The notes below the pieces were generated by a model, which was not told where the DNA came from, searched no databases, and saw only the letters and a list, made by a program, of their open reading frames with translations. From positions 496,001-560,000 of the forward strand of contig NZ_RFFM01000001.1 of NCBI RefSeq assembly GCF_003696365.1: a stretch of DNA of 64,000 bases, in the 5' to 3' direction. This DNA comes from Stutzerimonas zhaodongensis (GTDB lineage: Bacteria > Pseudomonadota > Gammaproteobacteria > Pseudomonadales > Pseudomonadaceae). Shown here in pieces: positions 16,172-26,116 of this stretch; positions within the stretch are counted from its first letter, which is position 1; each line of letters starts with the position of its first letter. The translations under genes were made by a program, and so were the position numbers.

Positions 16172-18264
16172 GCGCTGGCTCCGGTGTTCATCGCCTTACG
16201 GCAGGGGCAGTCGGACAGCGGGCATTGTAGCGGGGTGCCTCCCTTGGGCTTCTGGCAGAGCTCGACGATGGGCAGTTCTTCACGCAGGCGCTGTTTGAGC
16301 AGTGCACCAGGCAAATCCGCGTCCGCCGGCTTCACTGCCCCCGGTAACACCGGCGCCGCGCCCGAACCTTTCCCCGGACTTCCACCAGAGTTCATCCTGA
16401 TCACCGGCCCGACCATGGTGATCCCACTTGCATCCAGCTTGATGAAGCTGCCGGCTGCCTTGAAGGTCAGTTCGCTGCCGGCTTCGAGAACTACTTTCAA
16501 GCCGCTGGACAGATGAATCTCCTGGCCAGCTTCGACGAATTGCCCGGTACCAATCTTCACATGCTGGTTGTTGCCCACGGTCAGATGGTCGCCTGCTTTG
16601 ATTTCGCTGCGGCGGTCGCCGTGGGTGGTGCGGTGTTCTTCGGCGCGGAATTCGCTGTAGCTGTTGGCCTCGACGGTGTCGTGGCGTTCGTGGCCGACGC
16701 GGATTATCTGGTCGTGCTCGATGTTTTCATCCCAATCGCGTTGTGCGTGGACGTAGATCTGTTCGGCTCCTTTGCGGTCTTCGATGCGCAGTTCGTTGTA
16801 ACCACCGCCGCCCGGGCTGCTCAAGGTCTTGAACACGCTGCGCGTCTTGTTGGCCGGCAGATCGTAGGGGGCGACGTTTTCCTTGTGGTACAGGCAGCCG
16901 GTGATCAATGGCTGGTCGGGGTCGCCTTCGAGAAAGGTGACCAGCACTTCCATTCCAACGCGGGGGATGGCGATGCCGCCGTAACGGTCGCCGGCCCAGC
17001 CACTGGAGACGCGCAGCCAGCAGCTGGTGTGCTCGTCTGCCTTGCCTTCGCGATCCCAGAAAAACTGAACCTTCACTCTGCCGTACTCGTCGCAGTGGAT
17101 TTCTTCGCCGGCCGGGCCGGTGACTACGGCGCTTTGGCTGCCAAGAATGCGAGACTTGGGATGGTCTAGCGGTGGCCGGAATGGGACTGCCCAGGGCATG
17201 GCGGTGAACTGGTTACGGTAGCCTTGGGTAAATTGGTCGTCATGCTCTGCAGGCGCGCGTTGTTCAGTGACTGACTCCTCCAGCACTTGCGGCTGCTTGC
17301 CTTCATGGAAGATTTCGCTGAGCAGCCATAGCTGATTCCAGTCTTTGCGTGGATGCGCGGTCAGCGCGAGGAAGTGGCCGGTGACCAGCAGCGGCTGGTC
17401 GCTATCGCCTTCTGCCAGTTCGAAGTCGCGGCGGTGGCGCTCCAGGGCGCGACGGGAGAGGTGCTTGCCACGCTCGCGGTCGACGAAGCGGCCGGGATAG
17501 TCGTAGTCCTCGAGGTCCGGCTTTTCAGGGCATTGAGCAGCCGCTTCCATTGTCAGTCGAGGCTTTTCGAAGTCGTAGTCGCGGCGAGTGACGCGGCTCG
17601 TGCGAGTCTCGACGCGCACGCCGAAGCGTTTGACGACCGGCTCGTCGGCAACCAGCCCGCTGTCTTGCTGATAGGCGACCGGAGCAAGGGTGGGAAACAC
17701 CGTCTGGTCGTCGCCGAATACCAGCACGTGGCCGGCTTTGCTGTGCTGAAAGTGATAGTGAATGCCTTCTTCCTCGCAGAGGCGCTGGATGAAGTGCAGA
17801 TCGGTTTCGTCGTACTGAACGCAATAGTCGCGCTTGGGGTAGATGACCGGGCCCAGGTCAAATCGATGGCCGTCGCCGGCAAGGATGCCGTGGTCGTCGA
17901 GTACTCGGCCGATAATCTCCGGCACCGAAAGGTGCTGGAAAATGCGTTGATTGGTCCGGTGTGCCAGATAGGCAAGCCTGGGAACCAGGACCAGTCGGTA
18001 GCGGGTCAGTCGCTTGCCGGAATCACCTTGGGCCGCTTGATGGATCTGGCCGTGAATGCCGCCGGCGGCTTCGCTGAAGGTGAGAAAAGCGGATCGGTGC
18101 AGCAAGCCTTCCAAGTCCATGTCCGGGCGTTCGCTGATCAGCTCCAGTTCGAACCGGTAGGGCTGGCTGATGGCTTCTCGGCCATGGAATTCAAGCACCT
18201 GAAGGTCGTGTTTGACGCCTTCGATGTGCAGGGAAAAATGAGTGTGGTTGGCGGGGGCGAACAT
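16168..18264 (-). CDS. vgrG: T6SS spike protein VgrG
   Basis: A 698-residue VgrG. The start at 18264 follows a strong AGGAGG site; a longer frame upstream lacks one. The gp27-like part covers about 1-370 (YRFELELISERPDMDLEGLL, then CQYDETDLHFIQRLCEEEGIHYHF-type block near 150). The gp5 OB-fold lies at about 380-470 (DEYGRVKVQFFWDREG and WAGDRYGGIAIPRVGMEVLV). The repetitive needle follows (DTVEANSYSEFRAEEHRTTHGDR). After the needle a proline/glycine-rich linker leads to a tail with a C-x11-C-x4-C-x-C arrangement. With hcp upstream and the adaptor downstream it forms an accessory spike module that must rely on a T6SS elsewhere in the genome. Confidence 0.95.
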   Translation of the reverse strand: MFAPANHTHFSLHIEGVKHDLQVLEFHGREAISQPYRFELELISERPDMDLEGLLHRSAFLTFSEAAGGIHGQIHQAAQGDSGKRLTRYRLVLVPRLAYLAHRTNQRIFQHLSVPEIIGRVLDDHGILAGDGHRFDLGPVIYPKRDYCVQYDETDLHFIQRLCEEEGIHYHFQHSKAGHVLVFGDDQTVFPTLAPVAYQQDSGLVADEPVVKRFGVRVETRTSRVTRRDYDFEKPRLTMEAAAQCPEKPDLEDYDYPGRFVDRERGKHLSRRALERHRRDFELAEGDSDQPLLVTGHFLALTAHPRKDWNQLWLLSEIFHEGKQPQVLEESVTEQRAPAEHDDQFTQGYRNQFTAMPWAVPFRPPLDHPKSRILGSQSAVVTGPAGEEIHCDEYGRVKVQFFWDREGKADEHTSCWLRVSSGWAGDRYGGIAIPRVGMEVLVTFLEGDPDQPLITGCLYHKENVAPYDLPANKTRSVFKTLSSPGGGGYNELRIEDRKGAEQIYVHAQRDWDENIEHDQIIRVGHERHDTVEANSYSEFRAEEHRTTHGDRRSEIKAGDHLTVGNNQHVKIGTGQFVEAGQEIHLSSGLKVVLEAGSELTFKAAGSFIKLDASGITMVGPVIRMNSGGSPGKGSGAAPVLPGAVKPADADLPGALLKQRLREELPIVELCQKPKGGTPLQCPLSDCPCRKAMNTGASA

Positions 18265-18406
18265 CCTTGTTCCTCCTGGATCCGTCCTAATGTGCGCCAG
18301 GGCGCATGCGGGGTCTTGATGTACCACGCGCCGGCGAAGTTGCAGTGCGCTGGATCGCGCATTGCTACGCCGTGGTTCGAATTTCTGCTACTGCTTCGCA
18401 AAAGGA

Positions 18407-18431
18407 TTTGGCCGGGAGGTGCCCGGCCAAA
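18407..18431 (-). terminator. Stem-loop terminator after hcp
   Basis: TTTGGCCGGG (18407-18416) pairs perfectly with CCCGGCCAAA (18422-18431) around a five-base loop. On the hcp transcript the stem is followed by ATCCTTTTG. It would separate the highly expressed hcp from vgrG and so reduce vgrG transcription to readthrough, unless vgrG has its own promoter, for which no convincing candidate is visible in 18265-18406. Confidence 0.7.
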
Positions 18432-18451
18432 GTCATCATGCGGTGATCACC

Positions 18452-18970
18452 TTAGCTGGCGATCGGGGTACGCCAGTCGTCGGAGCCGGACGTGCCGGAG
18501 ACTTCGTGAGTCCAGACGATTTTGCGGTAGGTGAAGTACACGTCTTCCAGATGAGTGAAATGGGACATGTTCGGGTCCTGGCAGTTGGGCATGCGAGACT
18601 GCACGTCGACGATCACGGCATCTTCCAGTTCGATGGTGAAGTAGTGTTCCTGAGTACCGGTGGAGGAGGTGCGGTACCACTCCAGGCGGCACTTGTTCAG
18701 GCGTTCACCGGAGGTCAGGGCGTTGAAGATCAACGGCGACGACTTGTCGAACACCTTGGTGATCATCAGCGGCTTGTGCACGCGCTGGCCGGTGGGTTGG
18801 CCGGACTGAGGGTCGCGCGGGATGATGACCTGGTGCTGGAAAGCCTGCACCAGAATCTGGTCTTCGTGTCCTTCCTGGAAAATATTGCCGACCGAGTCCT
18901 CGGTGAAAGTGCCTGCGGTGATCAGGCCTTGCTTGGTGCCTTCGAGGGACAGATACGCGGGTGTTGGCAT
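18452..18970 (-). CDS. hcp: T6SS tube protein Hcp
   Basis: The 172-residue Hcp opens with MPTPAYLSLEGTKQGLITAG and continues with EDSVGNIFQEGHEDQILVQA and the loop HKPLMITKVFDKSSPLIFNAL, all standard for Hcp hexamer rings. The ending VQSRMPNC...FTHLEDVYFTYRKIVWTHEVSGTSGSDDW is also typical. A ribosome site AAGGAGAGC precedes the ATG. It is the first gene of the island and has its own promoter candidate of sigma-54 type and a strong terminator. Hcp stacks form the inner tube and can also chaperone small effectors. Confidence 0.97.
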   Translation of the reverse strand: MPTPAYLSLEGTKQGLITAGTFTEDSVGNIFQEGHEDQILVQAFQHQVIIPRDPQSGQPTGQRVHKPLMITKVFDKSSPLIFNALTSGERLNKCRLEWYRTSSTGTQEHYFTIELEDAVIVDVQSRMPNCQDPNMSHFTHLEDVYFTYRKIVWTHEVSGTSGSDDWRTPIAS

Positions 18971-19017
18971 GAACGCTCTCCTTGCCTTGTTGAATGCCGG
19001 AATGGCACATGAACAGG

Positions 19018-19033
19018 TACAAGGCGCGTGCCA
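19018..19033 (-). promoter_or_regulatory. Sigma-54 (RpoN) promoter candidate for hcp
   Basis: On the minus strand TGGCACGCGCCTTGTA matches the consensus TGGCACGNNNNTTGCW at every fixed base but one (T for C in the -12 element). Spacing of the -24 and -12 elements is correct. Transcription would start near 19007, giving a leader of about 37 bases before the hcp ATG. Confidence 0.65.
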
Positions 19034-19052
19034 GTTATATTTAACCCTTTAA

Positions 19053-19065
19053 TATCAATGACTTA
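19053..19065 (+). promoter_or_regulatory. IHF-binding site upstream of the hcp promoter
   Basis: TATCAATGACTTA is an exact match to WATCAANNNNTTR. It lies about 20-30 bases upstream of the sigma-54 element in an A/T-rich tract, the usual place for a DNA bend that brings an enhancer-binding protein to the promoter. Confidence 0.6.
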
Positions 19066-19118
19066 ATTATCTTCATAAGGCCGTCTCTAATTGCTCTGGG
19101 CCGTCGAGCACATTAAGG

Positions 19119-19146
19119 TGCGCAGCAACCTGCCGGCAGCTGCGCA
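19119..19146. promoter_or_regulatory. Inverted repeat at enhancer distance from the hcp promoter
   Basis: TGCGCAGC (19119-19126) and GCTGCGCA (19139-19146) form a perfect inverted repeat with a 12-base spacer, about 110-140 bases upstream of the inferred start. It is a candidate site for the activator that would work with RpoN. The protein is not encoded in this window. Confidence 0.4.
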
Positions 19147-19250
19147 ACATTTGGCGCATGTATGTCCAGCGCTCACCATTGCTCGCTTTACGACCATAGG
19201 CCGGACGGCCTCAAGCAGGGCCTGTGCAGTATGTTGCGCAGCGCCATGAC

Positions 19251-20756
<1,506 letters not shown>

Positions 20757-20792
20757 TCAGGGTTTTGGAGGCCGCGCCGCCTGTGATGTTCC

Positions 20793-23700
20793 TCAGGCCT
20801 GACCGTCGGCTGGTGGCGCGCTCGGCTTGTCGTCCGGTTGATTCAGTCGCGGCGCGGTGCCCAATTGCAGCATTTTGCCGTCGAGATTTTTCAGGAACAC
20901 GTCCACCTGGCGGAAGGCGATGTTGATACCCGCCTTGGCGAATTCGCGGTCGATAAAGCGGTTGATCTCATCGGTCGCCGGGTTTCGATCGCCCAGGTCG
21001 CGTACGTGGATACGCAGCTCATGATCTAGCGTGCTCTCGCCGAAGTTGAGGAACAGGACCAGCGGTTCGGGGTCCTTGAGGACGCGCGGGTTTTCATGGG
21101 CTGCCTTGTAGAGCAGTTTCTTCGCCAGATCCAGATCCGAACCATAGGCCACGCCGACCTTGATCGTCACCCGCGTGACGGTATCGCTCAGCGACCAGTT
21201 CACCAGTTGCCCAGTGATAAAGGTCTTGTTCGGAACAATGATGTCCTTGCGGTCGAAGTCGGTGATGGTGGTGGCGCGGATTCGGATCCGGCTGACCGTA
21301 CCCGACAGGTTGCCAATGGTCACCACATCGCCAATTCGCACTGGACGTTCGAACAAGATGATCAGGCCAGAGATGAAGTTGGCGAAGATCTCCTGCATAC
21401 CGAACCCGAGGCCGACCGACAGCGCTGCGACCAGCCACTGCAACTTGTCCCAACTCACGCCCAGGGTCGATAACGTGGACACGATACCAATGCCTGCCAG
21501 CAGGTAGGACAGCAGCGTAGTGGTGGCATAGGCGCTGCCTTGCGCCAGACGCATCTTCGACAGCACCAGCACTTCCAGAAGGCCCGGCAGGTTGCGAGCC
21601 AGGGCAACCGTGATGGCAACGATAAGAAGCGCGCCGAGCAGGTTGTTCAGCGTGATGGCATTGGTGGTCGCAGTATCGCCAGCACCGCTGACGAACTCGT
21701 AAAGCACCACGTTATCCAGATAGGAGACAACGCTGATCAGGTCGGCCCAGACCCAGTAGAGCGAAGCGAAAAACAGGCCGAACATCGCCATACGCGTCAA
21801 ACGCAGAGACTGCTGGTTCACCTGTTCGATGTCCAGCCCCGCCGCGCCGGTGGACTCGCTCGTATCGGTAGTTTCATCGACCTGCGATTCGCGTTTGGCC
21901 AGCGCGCGCTGATAGGCCAGGCGTCTGGCCGCGACGGTCAGGCCACGGACCAGTGTGGCCTCGATGACGATCCATGCGAGTAGCAGGTACAACGTGTCGA
22001 TCAGTCGACCGGTCAGCTTCAGCGCCGTGTAGTAGTAGCCAAAGCCCACCACCACGATCAGCGCCAGCGGCAATATGCTGAACAGCAAACCGATGAAGCG
22101 GCGAACCGGCGGCGCGTTCTGGCTCGATGGCCCTTTGAGCAGCAAACGCGTAAGGCGCCAGCTCATCAGCGCAAAGCAGACCAGTACCACAACGATGCCG
22201 ATGACGTCGTCAACCAGTGTGCCTGGCTGATGCTCGGCGATCGCCACGACAGCGACCAGTGCCATGACCACCAATCCGAGTCGGCGGATCTCGTTACGCA
22301 GGAACATCACTTGTGGACGGAACCAGCCGAAATGCGTCTCCGCGACGCGGTTCGGCGAGAGCATTCGGTAGGCGCTGTAGAACACCAGCCAGGCCTGTGC
22401 CATCTGGTAGAAGGCGGCGCCTAGGCTGATATTCTGGCCGCGCCCGTCCATCTGCAACACGTAGCCGCAAAGCGCCAGGAACAATGCGCCCGGCAGTGCC
22501 AGTAGGAAATTGAGCAGCAACGCCAGTGGCGTGTGCAATTGGCTGTCCTTGCGGAAATGGCCAATCTCGCTGCTGAGTGAGTCGAGCTTGGCGTCGATCG
22601 CCTTGCGGCGCCAGAGCAGCAGCCCGATCAGTAGCAGTAGCGGTACGAAGAACAGTGGGCGTTCGAGCAGGCCGGCACCCAGCGCGTGGAAAACCGAGCC
22701 CCATGGCATGGCCCTCAGCTGGCGGTCGAGGAGCGTCGGCACGCTCTTGAACCAGTCGAAATCGAGCGGCTTGTTGCTGGGAATCCAGAACATCTGCTCG
22801 TCCAGCGTCTCGCGTAGAGCCTGAGCCTTTGTCTGCAACTGGCGCTGGTTGAGTTGCAGCGTGATGGACTCGCTCAGCAATGCGTTCAATGAGTGATTGA
22901 GCCGGTCGAGCAGCTCACTGCGGGTGCGTATCAGCTCCGTGAGCGCGCTGCGCAGCTCGGGGGTCACCTCGCTGGCGGGTTGGCTGGCCAATTGCTGCTC
23001 AACGTAGTCCTCGACATTGCCGGATGACTCTCGACGCTGGTTCAGCTCGAACTGATAGAGCCGGATGTCGGCGATTTCGTCAGCCAGGTTCTTGTCGAGG
23101 CTCAGCTGCGGCAGCGCCTGCTTCTGCTGGTATAGGATTTTCGATAGCAACAGGCTGCCTTCGAGCACGGCGATCTGCTCTTCCAGCGCCTGGTCGGCCT
23201 GATTGAGTGTGTCCAGCTGCTGGCGGGTTTGAAGGTTCTGCTGAGTCAGGTCGTTGAGGCGCTCGGTGGCGCGTAGCAGATAGCCGGAGAGGCGCCGGTT
23301 TTCTTCGCTTTCAGCCGGCAGCAGCTTGTCGGAGCCGGCCTTTTCGGCCTTCAGCGAGAACTGCGCAACGGTCTGTTCGGATTCTTCCCGGCGCTTGTTA
23401 TTGATGGCGGTCTGCAGCGCCATGGTTTCACGTTCGGCCCGGGCGATGCGCTCGGATAGAAGGTCGCGACGGGCGATCCCGAGATCCTGCAGCAGGCTGT
23501 TGCCAGCCAGTTCGTTGCGGCGCAGTTCGATCTGGGCGTTGAATGCGGCCTTTTCGGCGTTGAGCACCTCTCGGCGCTCGTCGCTTATTGGTTTGCCAGC
23601 CTCGCGACCTGATTTGAGCAGGCTGTTGATTTCGTCGATACGCGTCTGGAATTTGCTGATGTCAGCCTGAGCCCGCTCGGGACGGGTCTGGGCGCTGATG

Positions 23701-24107
23701 ATCATGCTATTGGCTGCAGTCAGCGCTGTTTGCCAGGCGGACAGCTCCGCCACACGCTCGTCGAGTCGCTGCTCAAGCGCTGGCACCTTCAGGCTTGCCA
23801 GCTTCTGCGCCATGTCGCTGTCGTCGCTGTTCTTGAGCTTGCTGAGTTCGCGCTGTGAATCGGCGATTTCCTTGGGCGCGTTGGTCAGCTCCGTTTTTAG
23901 CGTGCTTAGCCGTTTCTGCGCTTTGGCGGCTTGTTCGGCCAAGGCTTGGCGGCGCTCGTCGGCACTCGGCTGGGCCGGCTTCGCAGCTTCCTCCTCGGCG
24001 GGCTGGTTGTTGGGCAGACCCGGGACGGATTGGGCAAGGGTGACGATCGGGGCAAAGGCGAGCAGGGTCGCCAGCAAGAGAGAGCGCAAGGAAGCCATAG
24101 CAGACAT
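20793..24107 (-). CDS. mscK: Large mechanosensitive channel, MscK (KefA) type
   Basis: The 1104-residue protein has a signal peptide (RSLLLATLLAFAPIVTLAQS), a long periplasmic domain rich in heptad-like Leu/Glu/Gln repeats (about 45-440), then about eleven membrane helices and the MscS core: LQWLVAALSVGLGFGMQEIFANFISGL is the pore-lining helix followed by LFERPVRIGDVVTIG, the start of the beta domain. Total length and order match MscK/MscM channels that open on osmotic downshock; MscK in E. coli is also gated by ions. Two ATG codons (24107 and 24098) are possible and neither has a strong ribosome site. The neighbouring gene on the same strand is a K+/H+ antiporter, a sensible functional partner in ionic balance. 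Confidence 0.88.
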   Translation of the reverse strand: MSAMASLRSLLLATLLAFAPIVTLAQSVPGLPNNQPAEEEAAKPAQPSADERRQALAEQAAKAQKRLSTLKTELTNAPKEIADSQRELSKLKNSDDSDMAQKLASLKVPALEQRLDERVAELSAWQTALTAANSMIISAQTRPERAQADISKFQTRIDEINSLLKSGREAGKPISDERREVLNAEKAAFNAQIELRRNELAGNSLLQDLGIARRDLLSERIARAERETMALQTAINNKRREESEQTVAQFSLKAEKAGSDKLLPAESEENRRLSGYLLRATERLNDLTQQNLQTRQQLDTLNQADQALEEQIAVLEGSLLLSKILYQQKQALPQLSLDKNLADEIADIRLYQFELNQRRESSGNVEDYVEQQLASQPASEVTPELRSALTELIRTRSELLDRLNHSLNALLSESITLQLNQRQLQTKAQALRETLDEQMFWIPSNKPLDFDWFKSVPTLLDRQLRAMPWGSVFHALGAGLLERPLFFVPLLLLIGLLLWRRKAIDAKLDSLSSEIGHFRKDSQLHTPLALLLNFLLALPGALFLALCGYVLQMDGRGQNISLGAAFYQMAQAWLVFYSAYRMLSPNRVAETHFGWFRPQVMFLRNEIRRLGLVVMALVAVVAIAEHQPGTLVDDVIGIVVVLVCFALMSWRLTRLLLKGPSSQNAPPVRRFIGLLFSILPLALIVVVGFGYYYTALKLTGRLIDTLYLLLAWIVIEATLVRGLTVAARRLAYQRALAKRESQVDETTDTSESTGAAGLDIEQVNQQSLRLTRMAMFGLFFASLYWVWADLISVVSYLDNVVLYEFVSGAGDTATTNAITLNNLLGALLIVAITVALARNLPGLLEVLVLSKMRLAQGSAYATTTLLSYLLAGIGIVSTLSTLGVSWDKLQWLVAALSVGLGFGMQEIFANFISGLIILFERPVRIGDVVTIGNLSGTVSRIRIRATTITDFDRKDIIVPNKTFITGQLVNWSLSDTVTRVTIKVGVAYGSDLDLAKKLLYKAAHENPRVLKDPEPLVLFLNFGESTLDHELRIHVRDLGDRNPATDEINRFIDREFAKAGINIAFRQVDVFLKNLDGKMLQLGTAPRLNQPDDKPSAPPADGQA

Positions 24108-24210
24108 CGAATGATGAAAAAGAGTGCGGAGTCTAAGGGCTGTGTGAGGGCGAGGCGAGTCCGTAGATCGGAACTGTCCTGGCAGTTCGCATGCAGTCAG
24201 GTGCCGATGC

Positions 24211-25956
24211 TCAGAAGTGCAGCGAAGGACCGGGTTTGTTGCCCTCCGGAAACTTCAAGCCAACCTTGCGAACCTGGCCATGCTCCATTGTGGCAATGGT
24301 CCAGGTCAGCCCGTTCCATTCGATCTGATCGCCGATTACCGGCTTGCCACCGACACGTTCTGCAATGAATTGGCCGATCTGCAGCCGTCCGTCCACGTCA
24401 CCCAGTTTGAGGCCATAAAGTGCGGCGAGGGCGCTCATCTCGGCTTCGGCTTCAAGGATGAAATCACCGAAGAAGCGCATGTCGCGGCCACGCTCGGGAG
24501 CTTCGCTGAACAGTTTGCCCAGTGCTGGCAGGTCTTCTTCGTGGCCGATCACGCAGAGAATGTCATCAACTTCCAGGCGCGTGCTGCCGGAAGGGTGCAA
24601 CAGTGCACGGCCGCGAAATAGGGCCGCAATGCGCGTCCCGGTTGGCATCTTCAGTTCTCGCAGGGCGGCTCCGACGCACCATTTCTTGGCCGTCAGCCGA
24701 TAGATGAACAGCTCCCATTGGCTGGTGTTGTGTATCTGCAAGCCCGCGCGGGAGATCGGTAGAGGTGAGGGCGGCACCTCGACCTTGGCCTTCTTCGCCG
24801 CCCAGGTGAGTGTCGAGCCCTGAAGCAGCAATGACACCAGCACGATGAAGAAGGCTACGTTGAAGTACAGCTGCGCGTTTTCCAGGCCGGCCATCAATGG
24901 GAACACCGCAAGGATGACCGGCACCGCGCCACGCAAGCCGATCCAGGAAATGAACAGGCGCTCGCGCAGCTGAAAACTACGGAACGGCAGCAGTCCAATA
25001 AATACCGCAAGCGGACGGGCAAACAGGATCATCCATAGAGAAAGCGCCAGTGCGGGCAGCGCGATTGGCAACAGCTCGCTGGGCGTGAGCAGCAGCCCGA
25101 GCACCAGAAACATGCCGATCTGGCTGAGCCAGGCCAGGCCGTCGAACATATGCAGGATGCCATGACGGTTACGGATCGGCCGATTCCCCAACAGCAGGCC
25201 GCAGACGTAGACGGCGAGAATGCCGCTGCCGCCGATGGCGCCGGACAGGGCGTAAATCATGATGCCACCGGCCACTGCCAGCAGTGGATACAGGCCGTCG
25301 GCGACTGAAAGGCGATTGATCAGATGCAGCAGCAGCCAGCCGCCGGACAAGCCGAGCAGGGTGCCGATGCCGAATTGTTGCAGCAGGTTGACGAAGAAGC
25401 CCCAGCCAAAGCCGGTCTGGCCGGAGGCGATCATGTCGATCAGTGCCACTGTGAGAAACATGGCCATCGGGTCGTTGCTGCCAGACTCGATTTCCAGTGT
25501 CGAACCAACCCGCTCGTTGAGCCCACGCCCATTGAGCAGGTTGAAGACCACCGCTGCGTCGGTCGAGCCGACAATGGCCCCAACCAGCAGACCCTGCATC
25601 AGCGACAGGTCGAATAACCAGGCAGCAGCCAGGCCGGTAAGCCCCGAAGTGATGATCACGCCGGCGGTGGCTAGCGAAAACGCGGGCCAGAGCGCGACGC
25701 GAAAGGTCGCGGCCCGGGTGCGCATGCCGCCGTCCAGCAGGATGATGGCAAGGGCCAGGTTACTGATCAGAAATGCCAGCGAGTAGTCATCGAAGACGAT
25801 GCCGCCGATGCCATCGACACCCGCGAGCATGCCAACGGCCAGGAAGATAACGAGGATCGGCACGCCAAGGCGGGTCGACAGGGAGCTCATCAGGATGCTC
25901 GCCGCAACTAACAAGGCACCGATAAAAAACAGGTGGTTGATGTTGCCGATATCCAA
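24211..25956 (-). CDS. nhaP2: Potassium/proton antiporter, CPA1 family (NhaP2/CvrA type)
   Basis: This 581-residue antiporter has 12 or so membrane helices in residues 1-390, beginning [27 protein letters not shown], with the conserved [17 protein letters not shown] and [15 protein letters not shown] blocks that hold the ion-binding aspartates. The soluble tail contains a TrkA-C domain (about 400-485) and a C-terminal CorC-like transporter-associated domain (about 495-575). It exchanges cytoplasmic K+ (and perhaps Na+) for protons at the inner membrane and limits volume or pH stress. The length and domain set match Pseudomonas and Vibrio NhaP2. It is followed by the MscK-type gene on the same strand. 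Confidence 0.88.
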   Translation of the reverse strand: MDIGNINHLFFIGALLVAASILMSSLSTRLGVPILVIFLAVGMLAGVDGIGGIVFDDYSLAFLISNLALAIILLDGGMRTRAATFRVALWPAFSLATAGVIITSGLTGLAAAWLFDLSLMQGLLVGAIVGSTDAAVVFNLLNGRGLNERVGSTLEIESGSNDPMAMFLTVALIDMIASGQTGFGWGFFVNLLQQFGIGTLLGLSGGWLLLHLINRLSVADGLYPLLAVAGGIMIYALSGAIGGSGILAVYVCGLLLGNRPIRNRHGILHMFDGLAWLSQIGMFLVLGLLLTPSELLPIALPALALSLWMILFARPLAVFIGLLPFRSFQLRERLFISWIGLRGAVPVILAVFPLMAGLENAQLYFNVAFFIVLVSLLLQGSTLTWAAKKAKVEVPPSPLPISRAGLQIHNTSQWELFIYRLTAKKWCVGAALRELKMPTGTRIAALFRGRALLHPSGSTRLEVDDILCVIGHEEDLPALGKLFSEAPERGRDMRFFGDFILEAEAEMSALAALYGLKLGDVDGRLQIGQFIAERVGGKPVIGDQIEWNGLTWTIATMEHGQVRKVGLKFPEGNKPGPSLHF

Positions 25957-26116
25957 TGCGCTCTCCGAAGGTTAGTGCCGCTGTCGAACATGCAGGGTGC
26001 ATGCCAGCGATTCTAACCTGCTGATTTGACATGCTGTCAAAAAAGCCCGTTGGGGTGACCGAGGGTCGGATCCAACGCGCGACACGGACCGAAAATGGAC
26101 CGCGTCGCGCCAGTCT

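Noticed and set aside
26025..26041. TTTGACA-TGC-TGTCAAA hairpin upstream of the antiporter gene
   Set aside because: Considered as a terminator, but the run of T/A is on the wrong side for the minus-strand genes; as a -35 element it is 18-19 bases from the nearest -10-like sequence, so support is weak.
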